DNA of 13,316 nt, taken from positions 1-13,316 of the forward strand of contig CAKUHM010000020.1 in assembly GCA_934655835.1 (NCBI GenBank), in the 5' to 3' direction. The notes beneath the pieces are model-generated. The model searched no databases. It was not told where the DNA came from and saw only the letters and a program-made list of their open reading frames with translations. Made by a program: the position numbers and the translations under genes. Positions 6,629-13,316 of this stretch are shown here, piece by piece. Every line of letters begins with the position of its first letter. Position 1 is the stretch's first letter. The DNA is from an uncultured Collinsella sp. GTDB taxonomy: Bacteria > Actinomycetota > Coriobacteriia > Coriobacteriales > Coriobacteriaceae.

Positions 6629-7901
6629 GGACCTCCCTGCGCGCATGGACCAAGCCGGAATCATCGACTCCGATGATAGCAACATCGAGCAGGCACGGGG
6701 CTGTAAGTCCACAGGTATCGTCAAGACGGGCATGATGGAACGAACCGAGCGTCAGGTTGTCACCATACTCGAGCACGGCACGCTCGACAGTGCCCACGCG
6801 ACGACGAGCATCGGCAATAGCGAGCTCCTGCGCCGTGTCTCGCATACGACGGCTGCGCTCGGCCATAACCTCGGGCGGCACCTGGTCGGGCATGTCGGCA
6901 GCAAGGGTACCGGGACGCTTGCTGTAGCGGAACACGTGCATACGCGAGAAACCCACACGGCGGCACAGCGCCAGCGACTCCTCGAACTCCTCGTCCGTCT
7001 CGCCGGGAAAACCAACGATAACGTCGCACGAAAGCGACGCCTGCGGAAGGTTGGCACGAATCATGCGCACCGTGTCCTCAAAGGCCTCAGCGCTATAGGG
7101 ACGACCCATGCGATGCAGGGTCGCCGTGCAACCGGACTGCACGGGCAGGTGCAAAAACGGCGCAATACGCTGCGGATAGCGAGCCATCACCTTGAGCAGG
7201 CGCTCGGAAATATCCATGGGCTCCACCGAGGAGATGCGCACATGGGCGATCTCGGTGCGCTCCATGATTGCCTCGAGCAGCTCGTCGATCTCGACATGCT
7301 CGTCGGTCGCGCTCTTGCCGTCATAGGCGCCCAGGTTCACGCCAGTCAGCACCACTTCGGGCACGCCGGCCTCCTGCGCCTCGCGCACCTGATCGAGCAC
7401 GGACTCGACGGGCACGGAGCGCTCGGGGCCGCGGGCCTTCCACACGATGCAGTAGGTGCAGCGATGGTTGCAGCCATCCTGGATCTTCACGCCCAGGCGC
7501 GAGCGACCGAGCGCATCAACCACCTCGCCATCGCTGCAGGCGGGAACGCTATCGGATTCGACGCCCAGTACCTCGCAGACGCGCTCGGCGACGTCAATCT
7601 TGGACGGCTCGGCGATCACACGGTCCGAGAGCTCCAGCAGCTCCTCGGGGTGCAGGTTGACCACACAGCCGGTGACGACCACGTAGGGCTCACCCGGATA
7701 GGCAAGCGCGTGACGGACGGCCTTGCGGGTCTTAGCCTCGGCCTCGCCCGTAACGGCGCAGGTATTGATGACGATCAGCTCGGCATCCTGGGGCTCCACC
7801 ATCGCAAAGCCCAGGCGCATAAGATCGGCAGTGATACGGTCGGACTCAACCCGGTTGACACGGCAGCCGAGGTTGACGACAGAAATATGGGGTGCGAGCA
7901 C
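6609..7901 (-). CDS. mtaB: tRNA (t6A37) methylthiotransferase MtaB
   Basis: MtaB is a radical-SAM enzyme that adds a methylthio group to t6A at position 37 of tRNAs reading ANN codons. The 430-residue product has the N-terminal methylthiotransferase domain with cluster ligands Cys13 (NLGCRVN), Cys48 (NTCAVTG) and Cys79 (TGCV). The radical-SAM motif is Cys144, Cys148 and Cys151 (CNHRCTYC). A short TRAM-like C-terminus follows from about residue 365. NLGCRVNRVES resembles MtaB (TLGCKVNQYES) more than MiaB or RimO. The start is GTG at 7901 with GGAG 5 nt upstream, 9 nt after the dnaJ stop. mtaB downstream of dnaJ is common in Gram-positive genomes, though prmA and rsmE usually lie between them. 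Confidence 0.94.
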   Translation of the reverse strand: MLAPHISVVNLGCRVNRVESDRITADLMRLGFAMVEPQDAELIVINTCAVTGEAEAKTRKAVRHALAYPGEPYVVVTGCVVNLHPEELLELSDRVIAEPSKIDVAERVCEVLGVESDSVPACSDGEVVDALGRSRLGVKIQDGCNHRCTYCIVWKARGPERSVPVESVLDQVREAQEAGVPEVVLTGVNLGAYDGKSATDEHVEIDELLEAIMERTEIAHVRISSVEPMDISERLLKVMARYPQRIAPFLHLPVQSGCTATLHRMGRPYSAEAFEDTVRMIRANLPQASLSCDVIVGFPGETDEEFEESLALCRRVGFSRMHVFRYSKRPGTLAADMPDQVPPEVMAERSRRMRDTAQELAIADARRRVGTVERAVLEYGDNLTLGSFHHARLDDTCGLTAPCLLDVAIIGVDDSGLVHARREVHGSLED

Positions 7902-7910
7902 ACGGGCTCC

Positions 7911-9059
7911 TTAATCGAGGATGTCGTCGAGGGCACTCTTGATACGGTCGGTCACCGACTTCTTACCGAAAGCGACGTCATCGCCCATCTCATCGGCAAA
8001 AGCACGGAGCAGTTCGCGTTGCTTATTGGAAAGATTGGTGGGAACGACCACGCGCAGTTGCACGATCAGGCGGCCACGCGAACCGCCACCGCCAATGCGC
8101 GGCATGCCGTAATTATTGACGCTCACGGTGTCGCCGTACTGGGCGCCGGCGGGAACCGTCACCTTAACGACCTCGTCGGGCATAATGCCCTCGACCTCAA
8201 TCTCGCAGCCGAGCGCAGCCTGCGCAATCGAGATATCGCTCACCAGGTACAGGTCATCACCGTTGCGCTTAAAGCGCTCATGGTCGGCAACGCGCACGTT
8301 GACGATCAGGTCGCCCGAAGGCTCGCCGCGAAGGCCGGCCTCGCCAAAGCCGCTCACACGCAGCTGGCGACCGGTCGAAACGCCGGCGGGAATATCGATG
8401 TCGATCTTTTCGTGCGAAGGCGTGCGGCCCTGACCGTCGCAGGTCTCGCAGGGATGGTCGATAACCGTGCCCTCGCCATGGCAGTCGGGGCAAGGCGAGG
8501 AAGACTGAACCTGGCCCAAAAACGATCGCTGAACCGTCGTGACGTAGCCCGTACCGTGACAGCGACTGCACTGCTTTTCCTGTGCACCCTCGGCCCTACC
8601 GGTACCGTTGCAGTCCTCGCAAGGAGCAAGGCGATCATAGCTGATCGTCTTTTTGCAGCCGAGTGCCGCCTCCTCGAGCGTCACCGAAAGCGAGATGGCC
8701 ATGTCACGTCCGCGACGACGCTCACGACGGCTGCGAGCGCCACCACCGGCGCCACCGCCAAAGAACGACGAGAACAGGTCGTCCATGCCCATGCCACCAA
8801 AGATATCGTTGATGTCGACATAGCCCGAACCACCAGGACCGTCGGCAGTGCCGTAACGGTCGTAGTTAGCACGCTTCTGCTCATCGGAAAGAACGGAATA
8901 GGCCTCGTTGAGCTCCTTGAACTTGGCCTCGGCCTCGGGATCGTCCGAAACATCCGGATGTACGGTACGGGCCTTCTTTAAAAACGCACGCTTAATCGTC
9001 CGCGCGTCGGCATCCCTGTCGACGCCAAGCACCTCGTAGTAATCCCTATTTTCCGACAC
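7911..9059 (-). CDS. dnaJ: Chaperone protein DnaJ, full length
   Basis: DnaJ delivers substrates to the Hsp70 DnaK and stimulates its ATPase. The 382-residue product has a J domain with HPD at 34-36, a Gly/Phe-rich region (FGGMGMDDLFSSFFGGG), an Arg-rich stretch (RSRRERRRGR), and a zinc-finger domain with four CxxCxGxG repeats (Cys pairs 147/150, 164/167, 190/193, 204/207). Both substrate-binding beta domains and the dimerisation end are present. This is the complete class A layout. The start is GTG at 9059, because GGAAGG lies 8 nt upstream and the protein aligns from SENRDYYEVLGV. The frame is open to 9125, but that part has no family similarity. No dnaK or grpE is nearby. It follows a second dnaJ-like gene by 81 nt and precedes mtaB by 9 nt. 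Confidence 0.96.
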   Translation of the reverse strand: MSENRDYYEVLGVDRDADARTIKRAFLKKARTVHPDVSDDPEAEAKFKELNEAYSVLSDEQKRANYDRYGTADGPGGSGYVDINDIFGGMGMDDLFSSFFGGGAGGGARSRRERRRGRDMAISLSVTLEEAALGCKKTISYDRLAPCEDCNGTGRAEGAQEKQCSRCHGTGYVTTVQRSFLGQVQSSSPCPDCHGEGTVIDHPCETCDGQGRTPSHEKIDIDIPAGVSTGRQLRVSGFGEAGLRGEPSGDLIVNVRVADHERFKRNGDDLYLVSDISIAQAALGCEIEVEGIMPDEVVKVTVPAGAQYGDTVSVNNYGMPRIGGGGSRGRLIVQLRVVVPTNLSNKQRELLRAFADEMGDDVAFGKKSVTDRIKSALDDILD

Positions 9060-9080
9060 GACCGAATCCTTCCAACTTTC

Positions 9081-9109
9081 ATTATTGTCACAGTGCGTCC
9101 TATACCCAA
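9081..9109 (-). promoter_or_regulatory. Candidate promoter for the full-length dnaJ
   Basis: In the 81-nt gap between the two dnaJ genes the minus strand has TTGGGT (9109-9104), a 17-nt spacer, and AATAAT (9086-9081). This is three of six and five of six bases of the sigma-70-type boxes. Initiation would be only about 20 nt before the GTG start, so the leader would be short. I see no CIRCE (TTAGCACTC-N9-GAGTGCTAA) or HAIR-type HspR site here. The call rests on pattern and position alone. Confidence 0.33.
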
Positions 9110-9140
9110 GCTGGGCCGACCGCAAACAGAGGGTTTGATG

Positions 9141-10244
9141 TTATTGCATTTGGTACGGCGAAAGCATGGCCCGTTGCGAGCAGCTCGCAAACCAAACCGA
9201 CACGAGCGCGAACATGAAGCCGTTGGCAAAACCGTTGGCAAACTGCATCGCACCGCGCTTCCACCACAGCAGGCTGCGATGAAGCACACCGTCCGAAAGC
9301 ACCATGAACAGGCCCATGGTAAAGGGGATAAAGCACATCACGGCAAAGGCCGAGAACACGCCCGAGATGGCCGACAGCACCAAAAACGGCGCCACAATGC
9401 CCATCAGGTAAAAACCGGTACGAGCTTTGCCTTCCAAGCGCTCGGCCTCAACATGGGCGCGGCCGACCAGGTCGCCGCCCGCGGCACCGTTAGTGCCAGC
9501 ATGGCCCATGCCGCTAATGCGGACCTCGTCGCCATCGTGCGTGCCGGCAGGAAACTCAATCGTCTGCTCGGAGGTCACACGGGTTCGCCCGCTGCCACCG
9601 CAATCGGGGCAGGGGTCGGCCACGACCTTACCGGAACCGCCGCACTCGGGGCAGACCGACTGGAACGTGCCCGCACCAAACAGGAAGGACAGGTCGACGT
9701 CGATGTGGCCGCGGCCACCGCAGCTCGGGCAGGTATGTGCATGCTCGGACGAAACAGAGCCCGAGCCGCCGCAGTGACCACAGGTATCGAAGCGCGTGTA
9801 GCGGACGGTCTTGCGGGCACCGCCCTTGGCCTCCTTGGCGTCGAGTTTGATATCGACGACCACGTTGGCGCCGTTCTCGGGATTGTAGGCAGCCTGGCCG
9901 CGACGCTGCTGGCCCCAGGCGCCACCAAAGGGAAAGCCGCCCTCAAAGGGATTGCCATAGCCCGTGTTGCCGGCGTAGCCGCCACCATAGGGCGAAGCCG
10001 TAGGAGCACCGGCAAATGGATTGCCGGAACGCATGGCGTCGTAGCGCGCACGTTTTTGCTCATCCGAAAGCACGGCGTAAGCCTCGGAAACCTCTTTAAA
10101 CTTTTCCTCGGCATCCGGCTCTTTATTGACGTCCGGATGGAGCTTACGGGCCTTTTGCTGGAAGGCCTTTTGAATATCACGCGAGGTGGCGTCCTTGGAG
10201 ACACCCAGAATCTCGTAGTAATCTTTTTCGTTCATCGTCGCCAT
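9141..10244 (-). CDS. DnaJ-like zinc-finger J-protein with C-terminal membrane helices
   Basis: The 367-residue product begins as a class A DnaJ: J domain (about 8-72, HPD at 36-38), Gly/Phe-rich linker with two GNPF repeats (about 73-113), beta domain I, and an inserted zinc finger with four CxxCxGxG repeats (Cys pairs 155/158, 172/175, 198/201, 212/215). After the end of domain I ([20 protein letters not shown]) the second beta domain and dimerisation helix are missing. In their place is a hydrophobic region of two or three helices (about 277-297, 299-316 and 335-354) with a basic turn, [10 protein letters not shown]. The protein probably anchors to the membrane with the J domain in the cytoplasm, recruiting DnaK there; this is inferred. 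The ATG at 10244 has AGGAGG 9 nt upstream; a GTG at 10265 would include that site and is rejected. Its partner and substrates are unknown. Confidence 0.9.
   Translation of the reverse strand: MATMNEKDYYEILGVSKDATSRDIQKAFQQKARKLHPDVNKEPDAEEKFKEVSEAYAVLSDEQKRARYDAMRSGNPFAGAPTASPYGGGYAGNTGYGNPFEGGFPFGGAWGQQRRGQAAYNPENGANVVVDIKLDAKEAKGGARKTVRYTRFDTCGHCGGSGSVSSEHAHTCPSCGGRGHIDVDLSFLFGAGTFQSVCPECGGSGKVVADPCPDCGGSGRTRVTSEQTIEFPAGTHDGDEVRISGMGHAGTNGAAGGDLVGRAHVEAERLEGKARTGFYLMGIVAPFLVLSAISGVFSAFAVMCFIPFTMGLFMVLSDGVLHRSLLWWKRGAMQFANGFANGFMFALVSVWFASCSQRAMLSPYQMQ
9220..9242 (-). repeat. Tandem 12-nt repeat within the J-protein membrane region
   Basis: CCGTTGGCAAA occurs at 9220-9230 and again at 9232-9242, a 12-nt period with one intervening base. 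On the coding strand it gives the repeated residues FANG-FANG at the start of the third hydrophobic helix. The repeat keeps the reading frame. It looks like a local slippage or duplication event, and the copy number may vary between strains. Confidence 0.8.
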
Positions 10245-10272
10245 GCGCGGCAACCTCCTGCTCACAGCAGCG

Positions 10273-10292
10273 TATATATTTCGGTAATTCTA
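10273..10292 (-). promoter_or_regulatory. Candidate promoter region ahead of the membrane J-protein gene
   Basis: The 58-nt gap between hemW and the J-protein gene contains an AT-rich island on the minus strand. It has TAGAAT (10292-10287, five of six bases of TATAAT) and TATATA (10278-10273), in otherwise GC-rich DNA. Neither has a good -35 box at 16-18 nt. The spot is the natural place for a promoter because the gap breaks the tight spacing of lepA-dusB-hemW. No heat-shock operator is seen. Confidence 0.3.
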
Positions 10293-10302
10293 CCCGAGCG
10301 GC

Positions 10303-11535
10303 CTAAGCTAGATCCCAAAACAGCTCGAACAGAACATTTCCATCGAGCCAGCCCAGATGGGTCGGCGCCAGACAAGCTCGAACATGGCCCGCGACAACAT
10401 CTGCCGAAGTGAAGGGTCCCTCATGGACCCCGAGCGTCTCGGGCACCCAAGTGGCAAGACCCAATTCGAGCGCGCGATCGCAGGCAGCTGCCAGCTCGCC
10501 CGTTGGGATGACACAAGCTGCACGAGCCAACAGGTCGGACGCAACACCGCGCGTCATGCGACAAGCGAGCATCAAATCTTCGGCGACAGCCTCGCGCTGC
10601 GACAGATATTCGGCCTCGAACGCCGTCGCGTCATCGTTACGTTGCACCAGACGCACGCGGTACGCATCGCCTCGAGAAGACACGCCGGGGAACAAACCTG
10701 CAAGACGGTCGAAATCCTCGTCGTCGAGCATGCCCGCGGCAGAACGACCCAGGCCCAGGTAGCCCCGTCCGGTCCAGTAGGCAATGTTATGGGCGCACTC
10801 ATGGCCGTCGAGCGCGTAGCTTGCCACCTCATACGGATGATAGCCGGCCGCACCCAGGCGCTCACGCGCCGCATCCATGCACGAAGCCTGAAAATCCTCG
10901 TCGGGCTCGAGCGACTCGTTACGGCACGCCATGCGATAGAGTGGCGTACCCTCCTCGAGCGTGAGCGGGTAGACCGACACATGATGAGGCGCCGCCGCCA
11001 ACACGCCATCGAGCGTGCTCCGCCAGCTTGCGGCCGTCTGCCCGGGAAGGCCACACATCAGGTCGCACGACACATCGAGACCAGCGTCCTTCACCGTCGC
11101 GATAGCCGCAAGTGCGCGATTAGCATCGTGAATGCGGCCAATAGCAGCCAGCTCGGTATTGTCGAGGGTTTGCACGCCCAGAGAGATGCGCGTGACACCC
11201 GCCTCGGCAAGCGCGGTGGCGAGCTCGGCGGTCAGCGACTCAGGATTGGCTTCGCAAGTAAATTCAACGGGCTTGCACCACATGGAGATACGACGGGCAA
11301 GTTTCACCAGGCGCTCCCCAGCCAGTGAGGGCGTGCCGCCGCCAATATAGACCGTGCGGACCTGCGCAAGCGCCCCGGCGTCGCCAAAGGAATCGAGGCG
11401 CGCATACAGCTGCTCAAAATAGGAATCGAGCGCAGCATTCAGGCCGCACGGCGCGAAGCTGCGCGAGTCGAAGTCGCAGTAGCGGCACTTTTGAGCGCAA
11501 AACGGTACGTGCACGTACAGCGCGGTAACGGCCAC
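10303..11535 (-). CDS. hemW: Radical-SAM heme chaperone HemW (HemN-like)
   Basis: HemW binds heme and an iron-sulfur cluster and is thought to insert heme into respiratory proteins. Older annotations call it oxygen-independent coproporphyrinogen III oxidase. The 410-residue product has the radical-SAM motif YVHVPFC-x3-C-x2-C (Cys13, Cys17, Cys20), followed by Asp and Phe. True HemN has a further Cys two residues after the third, which is absent here, so HemW is favoured. It also has GGGTPS, CEANPESL, SLGVQT and the late motif HNIAYWTGRGYLGLGRSA of the HemN/HemW C-terminal domain. The GTG start at 11535 is 2 nt after the dusB stop, with GGAGG 7 nt upstream. The order lepA-hemW is common in bacteria; here dusB is inserted between them. 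Confidence 0.94.
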   Translation of the reverse strand: MAVTALYVHVPFCAQKCRYCDFDSRSFAPCGLNAALDSYFEQLYARLDSFGDAGALAQVRTVYIGGGTPSLAGERLVKLARRISMWCKPVEFTCEANPESLTAELATALAEAGVTRISLGVQTLDNTELAAIGRIHDANRALAAIATVKDAGLDVSCDLMCGLPGQTAASWRSTLDGVLAAAPHHVSVYPLTLEEGTPLYRMACRNESLEPDEDFQASCMDAARERLGAAGYHPYEVASYALDGHECAHNIAYWTGRGYLGLGRSAAGMLDDEDFDRLAGLFPGVSSRGDAYRVRLVQRNDDATAFEAEYLSQREAVAEDLMLACRMTRGVASDLLARAACVIPTGELAAACDRALELGLATWVPETLGVHEGPFTSADVVAGHVRACLAPTHLGWLDGNVLFELFWDLA

Positions 11536-11537
11536 CC

Positions 11538-12581
11538 TTAGGCCTCCAGCGGATGCGCGGGCACCGACTCGCCGGCGGCAAGCGCTGCCTCACAGGCCAC
11601 CACATCGCGTTCGATATCATCGACCAGCGCCATAAACTCCTCATACGAGGAGCAGCGCACCACCTGAGCGCGCCAGGCGGCGGCATGGGGCATGCCTTTG
11701 AGATACCAGCTCGCGTACGTACGGGCACGCGACATGAGCGGCAACAGTTCGTGCGTGAGCGTCAGGTGCTCGCGCAGGGCGTCCAGGCGCTCGGCCGAGC
11801 TGCGCGACGGCACCGGCGTGCCATCGAGCGCAAGGGCGCGTGCATCGCCAAACACCCACGGATTGCCGTAGATGCCGCGCGCGATAAACACCGCGCTGGC
11901 GCCCGAGCTGCTCAAATGTTCAGCCGCATCCTCGGCCGAGAACACATCGCCCGAACCAATCACGGGAATCTCGACCGCGTCGGCGACCTCATCGACGACC
12001 GACCAATCGGCCTGGCCTGTATAGAGCTGCGTGGCGCAACGACCGTGAACGGCAACTGCGGCGGCGCCGGCGCCCTCGAGCATCTGGGCAAACGTCGCGG
12101 CATTGCGGTCCTCGGCATAAAAGCCCTTGCGGATCTTTACGGTCACGGGCACATGAGCCGCACCCACCGCGGCCTCGACAATCTTCTCGGCCAGGTCGGG
12201 CGTGCGCATGAGCGCCGAGCCCTCGCCCTTGGTAACGACCTTGCGGGCGGGACAGGCCATGTTGATATCGATGAGCGACAGGCGATCGCCCACGCGCTCC
12301 TCGACGGCAGCGACGGCGCTCGCAAACTGATCGGGTTTGGAGCCAAAGAGCTGCACGCAAATCTGCTGCTCCTCGTCGGCCGGCAGCACCAGGCGCCACG
12401 TCTTATTGCTGGCATAGGCAAGGCCCGCCACGCTCACCATCTCGCTGTAGGCAAAGTTGGCACCGCGACGGCGGCACATGATGCGATAGGCGGGGTCGGT
12501 TACGCCCGCCATGGGAGCCATAAGGAACGGCTGCTCGGCATACGCGCCCAGCAGCCGCTTGCTGTATTCAGAAAGCGCCAT
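11538..12581 (-). CDS. dusB: tRNA-dihydrouridine synthase (DusB-type)
   Basis: Dus enzymes use FMN and NADPH to reduce specific uridines in tRNA to dihydrouridine. The 347-residue product shows the TIM-barrel family motifs APMAGVTDPAYR (22-33), the catalytic-cysteine motif DINMACPARKV with Cys110, VTVKIRKGF, HGRCATQLYTGQADW (from His179), PVIGSGDVFS and ARGIYGNPWVF. Overall length and the MACPARKV form fit the DusB branch that is usual in Gram-positive bacteria, but the exact tRNA position cannot be read from sequence. The ATG at 12581 is 4 nt after the lepA stop and the Shine-Dalgarno is weak (AGG), so translation is probably coupled to lepA. It ends 2 nt before hemW. Confidence 0.94.
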   Translation of the reverse strand: MALSEYSKRLLGAYAEQPFLMAPMAGVTDPAYRIMCRRRGANFAYSEMVSVAGLAYASNKTWRLVLPADEEQQICVQLFGSKPDQFASAVAAVEERVGDRLSLIDINMACPARKVVTKGEGSALMRTPDLAEKIVEAAVGAAHVPVTVKIRKGFYAEDRNAATFAQMLEGAGAAAVAVHGRCATQLYTGQADWSVVDEVADAVEIPVIGSGDVFSAEDAAEHLSSSGASAVFIARGIYGNPWVFGDARALALDGTPVPSRSSAERLDALREHLTLTHELLPLMSRARTYASWYLKGMPHAAAWRAQVVRCSSYEEFMALVDDIERDVVACEAALAAGESVPAHPLEA

Positions 12582-12585
12582 GAAC

Positions 12586-13316
12586 CTACTCGTCCACCTT
12601 GAGGATCGCCATAAACGCCTCCTGCGGGACCTCGACCGAGCCGATGGCCTTCATGCGCTTCTTGCCCTCTTTCTGCTTCTCGAGCAGCTTGCGCTTACGC
12701 GAGATATCGCCGCCGTAGCACTTGGCCAAAACGTCCTTGCGGCGCGCCTTGACGGTGGAGCGTGCGATGATCTTGTTGCCGATGGCGCCCTGGATAGGCA
12801 CCTCGAACAGCTGGCGCGGGATAATCTCCTTGAGCTTGTCGCACAGGCCGCGGGCAAGACCGTAGGCCTTGTCCTTGTGCACGATAAACGACAGCGCGTC
12901 CACCTCATCGCCCGAAAGCAGGATGTCGAGTTTGACGAGCTCGGAGGGACGGTACTCGTTGAACTCGTAGTCGAGCGAGGCATAGCCCTTGGTGCGACTC
13001 TTGAGCTGGTCGAAGAAGTCCAAGATGAGCTCGGCGAGCGGCATGTCGAAACGCATCTCGACCGATTTGCTCGTCAGATGGATCATATCGGTCGTGATGC
13101 CGCGATGCTCGATGGCGAGCTGCATGACGGCACCCGTGTACTCAGGCGGGCAGATGATCTTGGCCTTGAGATAGGGCTCCTCGATACGCTCGATGCGCGT
13201 GGCCTCGGGAAGATCCTGCGGGCTGCGAACGTCAATCATCTCGCCATCGGTCTTGTAGACGTGATAGTCCACCGAGGGGCTCGTGGCAATGAGGTCCAGG
13301 TTGAACTCACGCTCCA
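12586..13316 (-). CDS. lepA: Translation factor LepA (EF4), C-terminal part
   Basis: LepA is a ribosome-binding GTPase related to EF-G, proposed to act in initiation, back-translocation or 30S assembly. The window holds the last 242 residues; the frame is open to the window edge, where [20 protein letters not shown] continues the normal LepA reading. Visible are the end of domain III, the EF-G-like domain V ([20 protein letters not shown], then EHRGI), and the LepA-specific C-terminal domain with [24 protein letters not shown] in two adjacent pieces, [20 protein letters not shown] and the end IPQEAF-like [14 protein letters not shown]. The GTPase domain lies outside the window. The gene is probably the first or an early gene of this cluster. 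Confidence 0.97.
   Translation of the reverse strand, partial: EREFNLDLIATSPSVDYHVYKTDGEMIDVRSPQDLPEATRIERIEEPYLKAKIICPPEYTGAVMQLAIEHRGITTDMIHLTSKSVEMRFDMPLAELILDFFDQLKSRTKGYASLDYEFNEYRPSELVKLDILLSGDEVDALSFIVHKDKAYGLARGLCDKLKEIIPRQLFEVPIQGAIGNKIIARSTVKARRKDVLAKCYGGDISRKRKLLEKQKEGKKRMKAIGSVEVPQEAFMAILKVDE

Noticed and set aside
6627..8981. Plus-strand open frame of 784 codons opposite mtaB and dnaJ
   Set aside because: It spans two well-supported genes and their junction in antisense, has no domain and no good ribosome-binding site, and is explained by codon bias.
9060..9140. Terminator between the two dnaJ genes
   Set aside because: A small CCCA/TGGG hairpin is present near 9104-9115, but the stem is only 4 bp and no T-run follows.
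9141..9460. Frameshift hiding a normal DnaJ domain II behind the membrane helices
   Set aside because: Only about 300 nt remain before the next gene, they encode coherent hydrophobic helices in the original frame, and no other frame shows domain II motifs.
10245..10265. Upstream GTG start at 10265 for the membrane J-protein
   Set aside because: It would translate through the AGGAGG ribosome-binding site itself, and the added residues have no family similarity.
10245..10302. CIRCE or HAIR heat-shock operator upstream of the first dnaJ gene
   Set aside because: Neither the TTAGCACTC/GAGTGCTAA nor the CTTGAGT/ACTCAAG inverted repeat is present. Only a short imperfect GGTA/TACC pair is seen.
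9093..10412. Plus-strand open frame of 439 codons opposite the membrane J-protein gene
   Set aside because: No motif is seen; the minus-strand protein has HPD and eight zinc cysteines in register.

Overview
The window is a 13.3 kb piece of a high-GC, Gram-positive-type chromosome. Every gene I can support lies on the minus strand, so transcription runs from high to low coordinates. The gene order, the undecaprenol-kinase-type DgkA, the GC-rich codon use and the tandem dnaJ arrangement fit an actinobacterium, most likely a gut Coriobacteriia member such as Collinsella. That assignment is an inference from style and was not tested by any search.

Layout in transcription order: the 3' end of lepA (13316-12586); dusB (12581-11538); hemW (11535-10303); a dnaJ-like gene for a J-protein with a membrane-spanning C-terminus (10244-9141); a full-length dnaJ (9059-7911); mtaB (7901-6609); phoH (6628-5642); ybeY (5645-5136); dgkA (5126-4749); era (4736-3669); recO (3659-2910); rpsO (2771-2493); pnp (2343-97). 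A ribosome-binding site and ATG at the low-coordinate edge may begin a further gene (19-1). From dnaJ to recO the genes are 12 nt or less apart, or overlap, which suggests one long operon. The larger gaps are 58 nt (before the first dnaJ), 81 nt (between the dnaJ genes), 138 nt (recO-rpsO), 149 nt (rpsO-pnp) and 77 nt (after pnp). These hold the candidate promoters, RNA hairpins and terminators. No stretch longer than 150 nt lacks a gene.

The content is mainly translation and RNA housekeeping. LepA, Era, YbeY and S15 act on the ribosome or its 30S subunit. DusB and MtaB modify tRNA. PNPase and YbeY process or degrade RNA. HemW is a radical-SAM heme chaperone, DnaJ is a Hsp70 co-chaperone, RecO acts in recombinational repair, DgkA recycles a lipid carrier, and PhoH is a P-loop ATPase. 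The layout resembles the known lepA-hemW-hrcA-grpE-dnaK-dnaJ-prmA-rsmE-mtaB and phoH-ybeY-dgkA-cdd-era-recO orders of Gram-positive bacteria, but hrcA, grpE, dnaK, prmA, rsmE and cdd are absent here.

I see no mobile element, CRISPR array, tRNA, rRNA or phage gene. The most unusual items are the J-protein whose second substrate-binding domain is replaced by membrane helices, the strongly acidic 62-residue extension on Era, and the structured leaders of rpsO and pnp. I do not see a clear undescribed multi-gene system.
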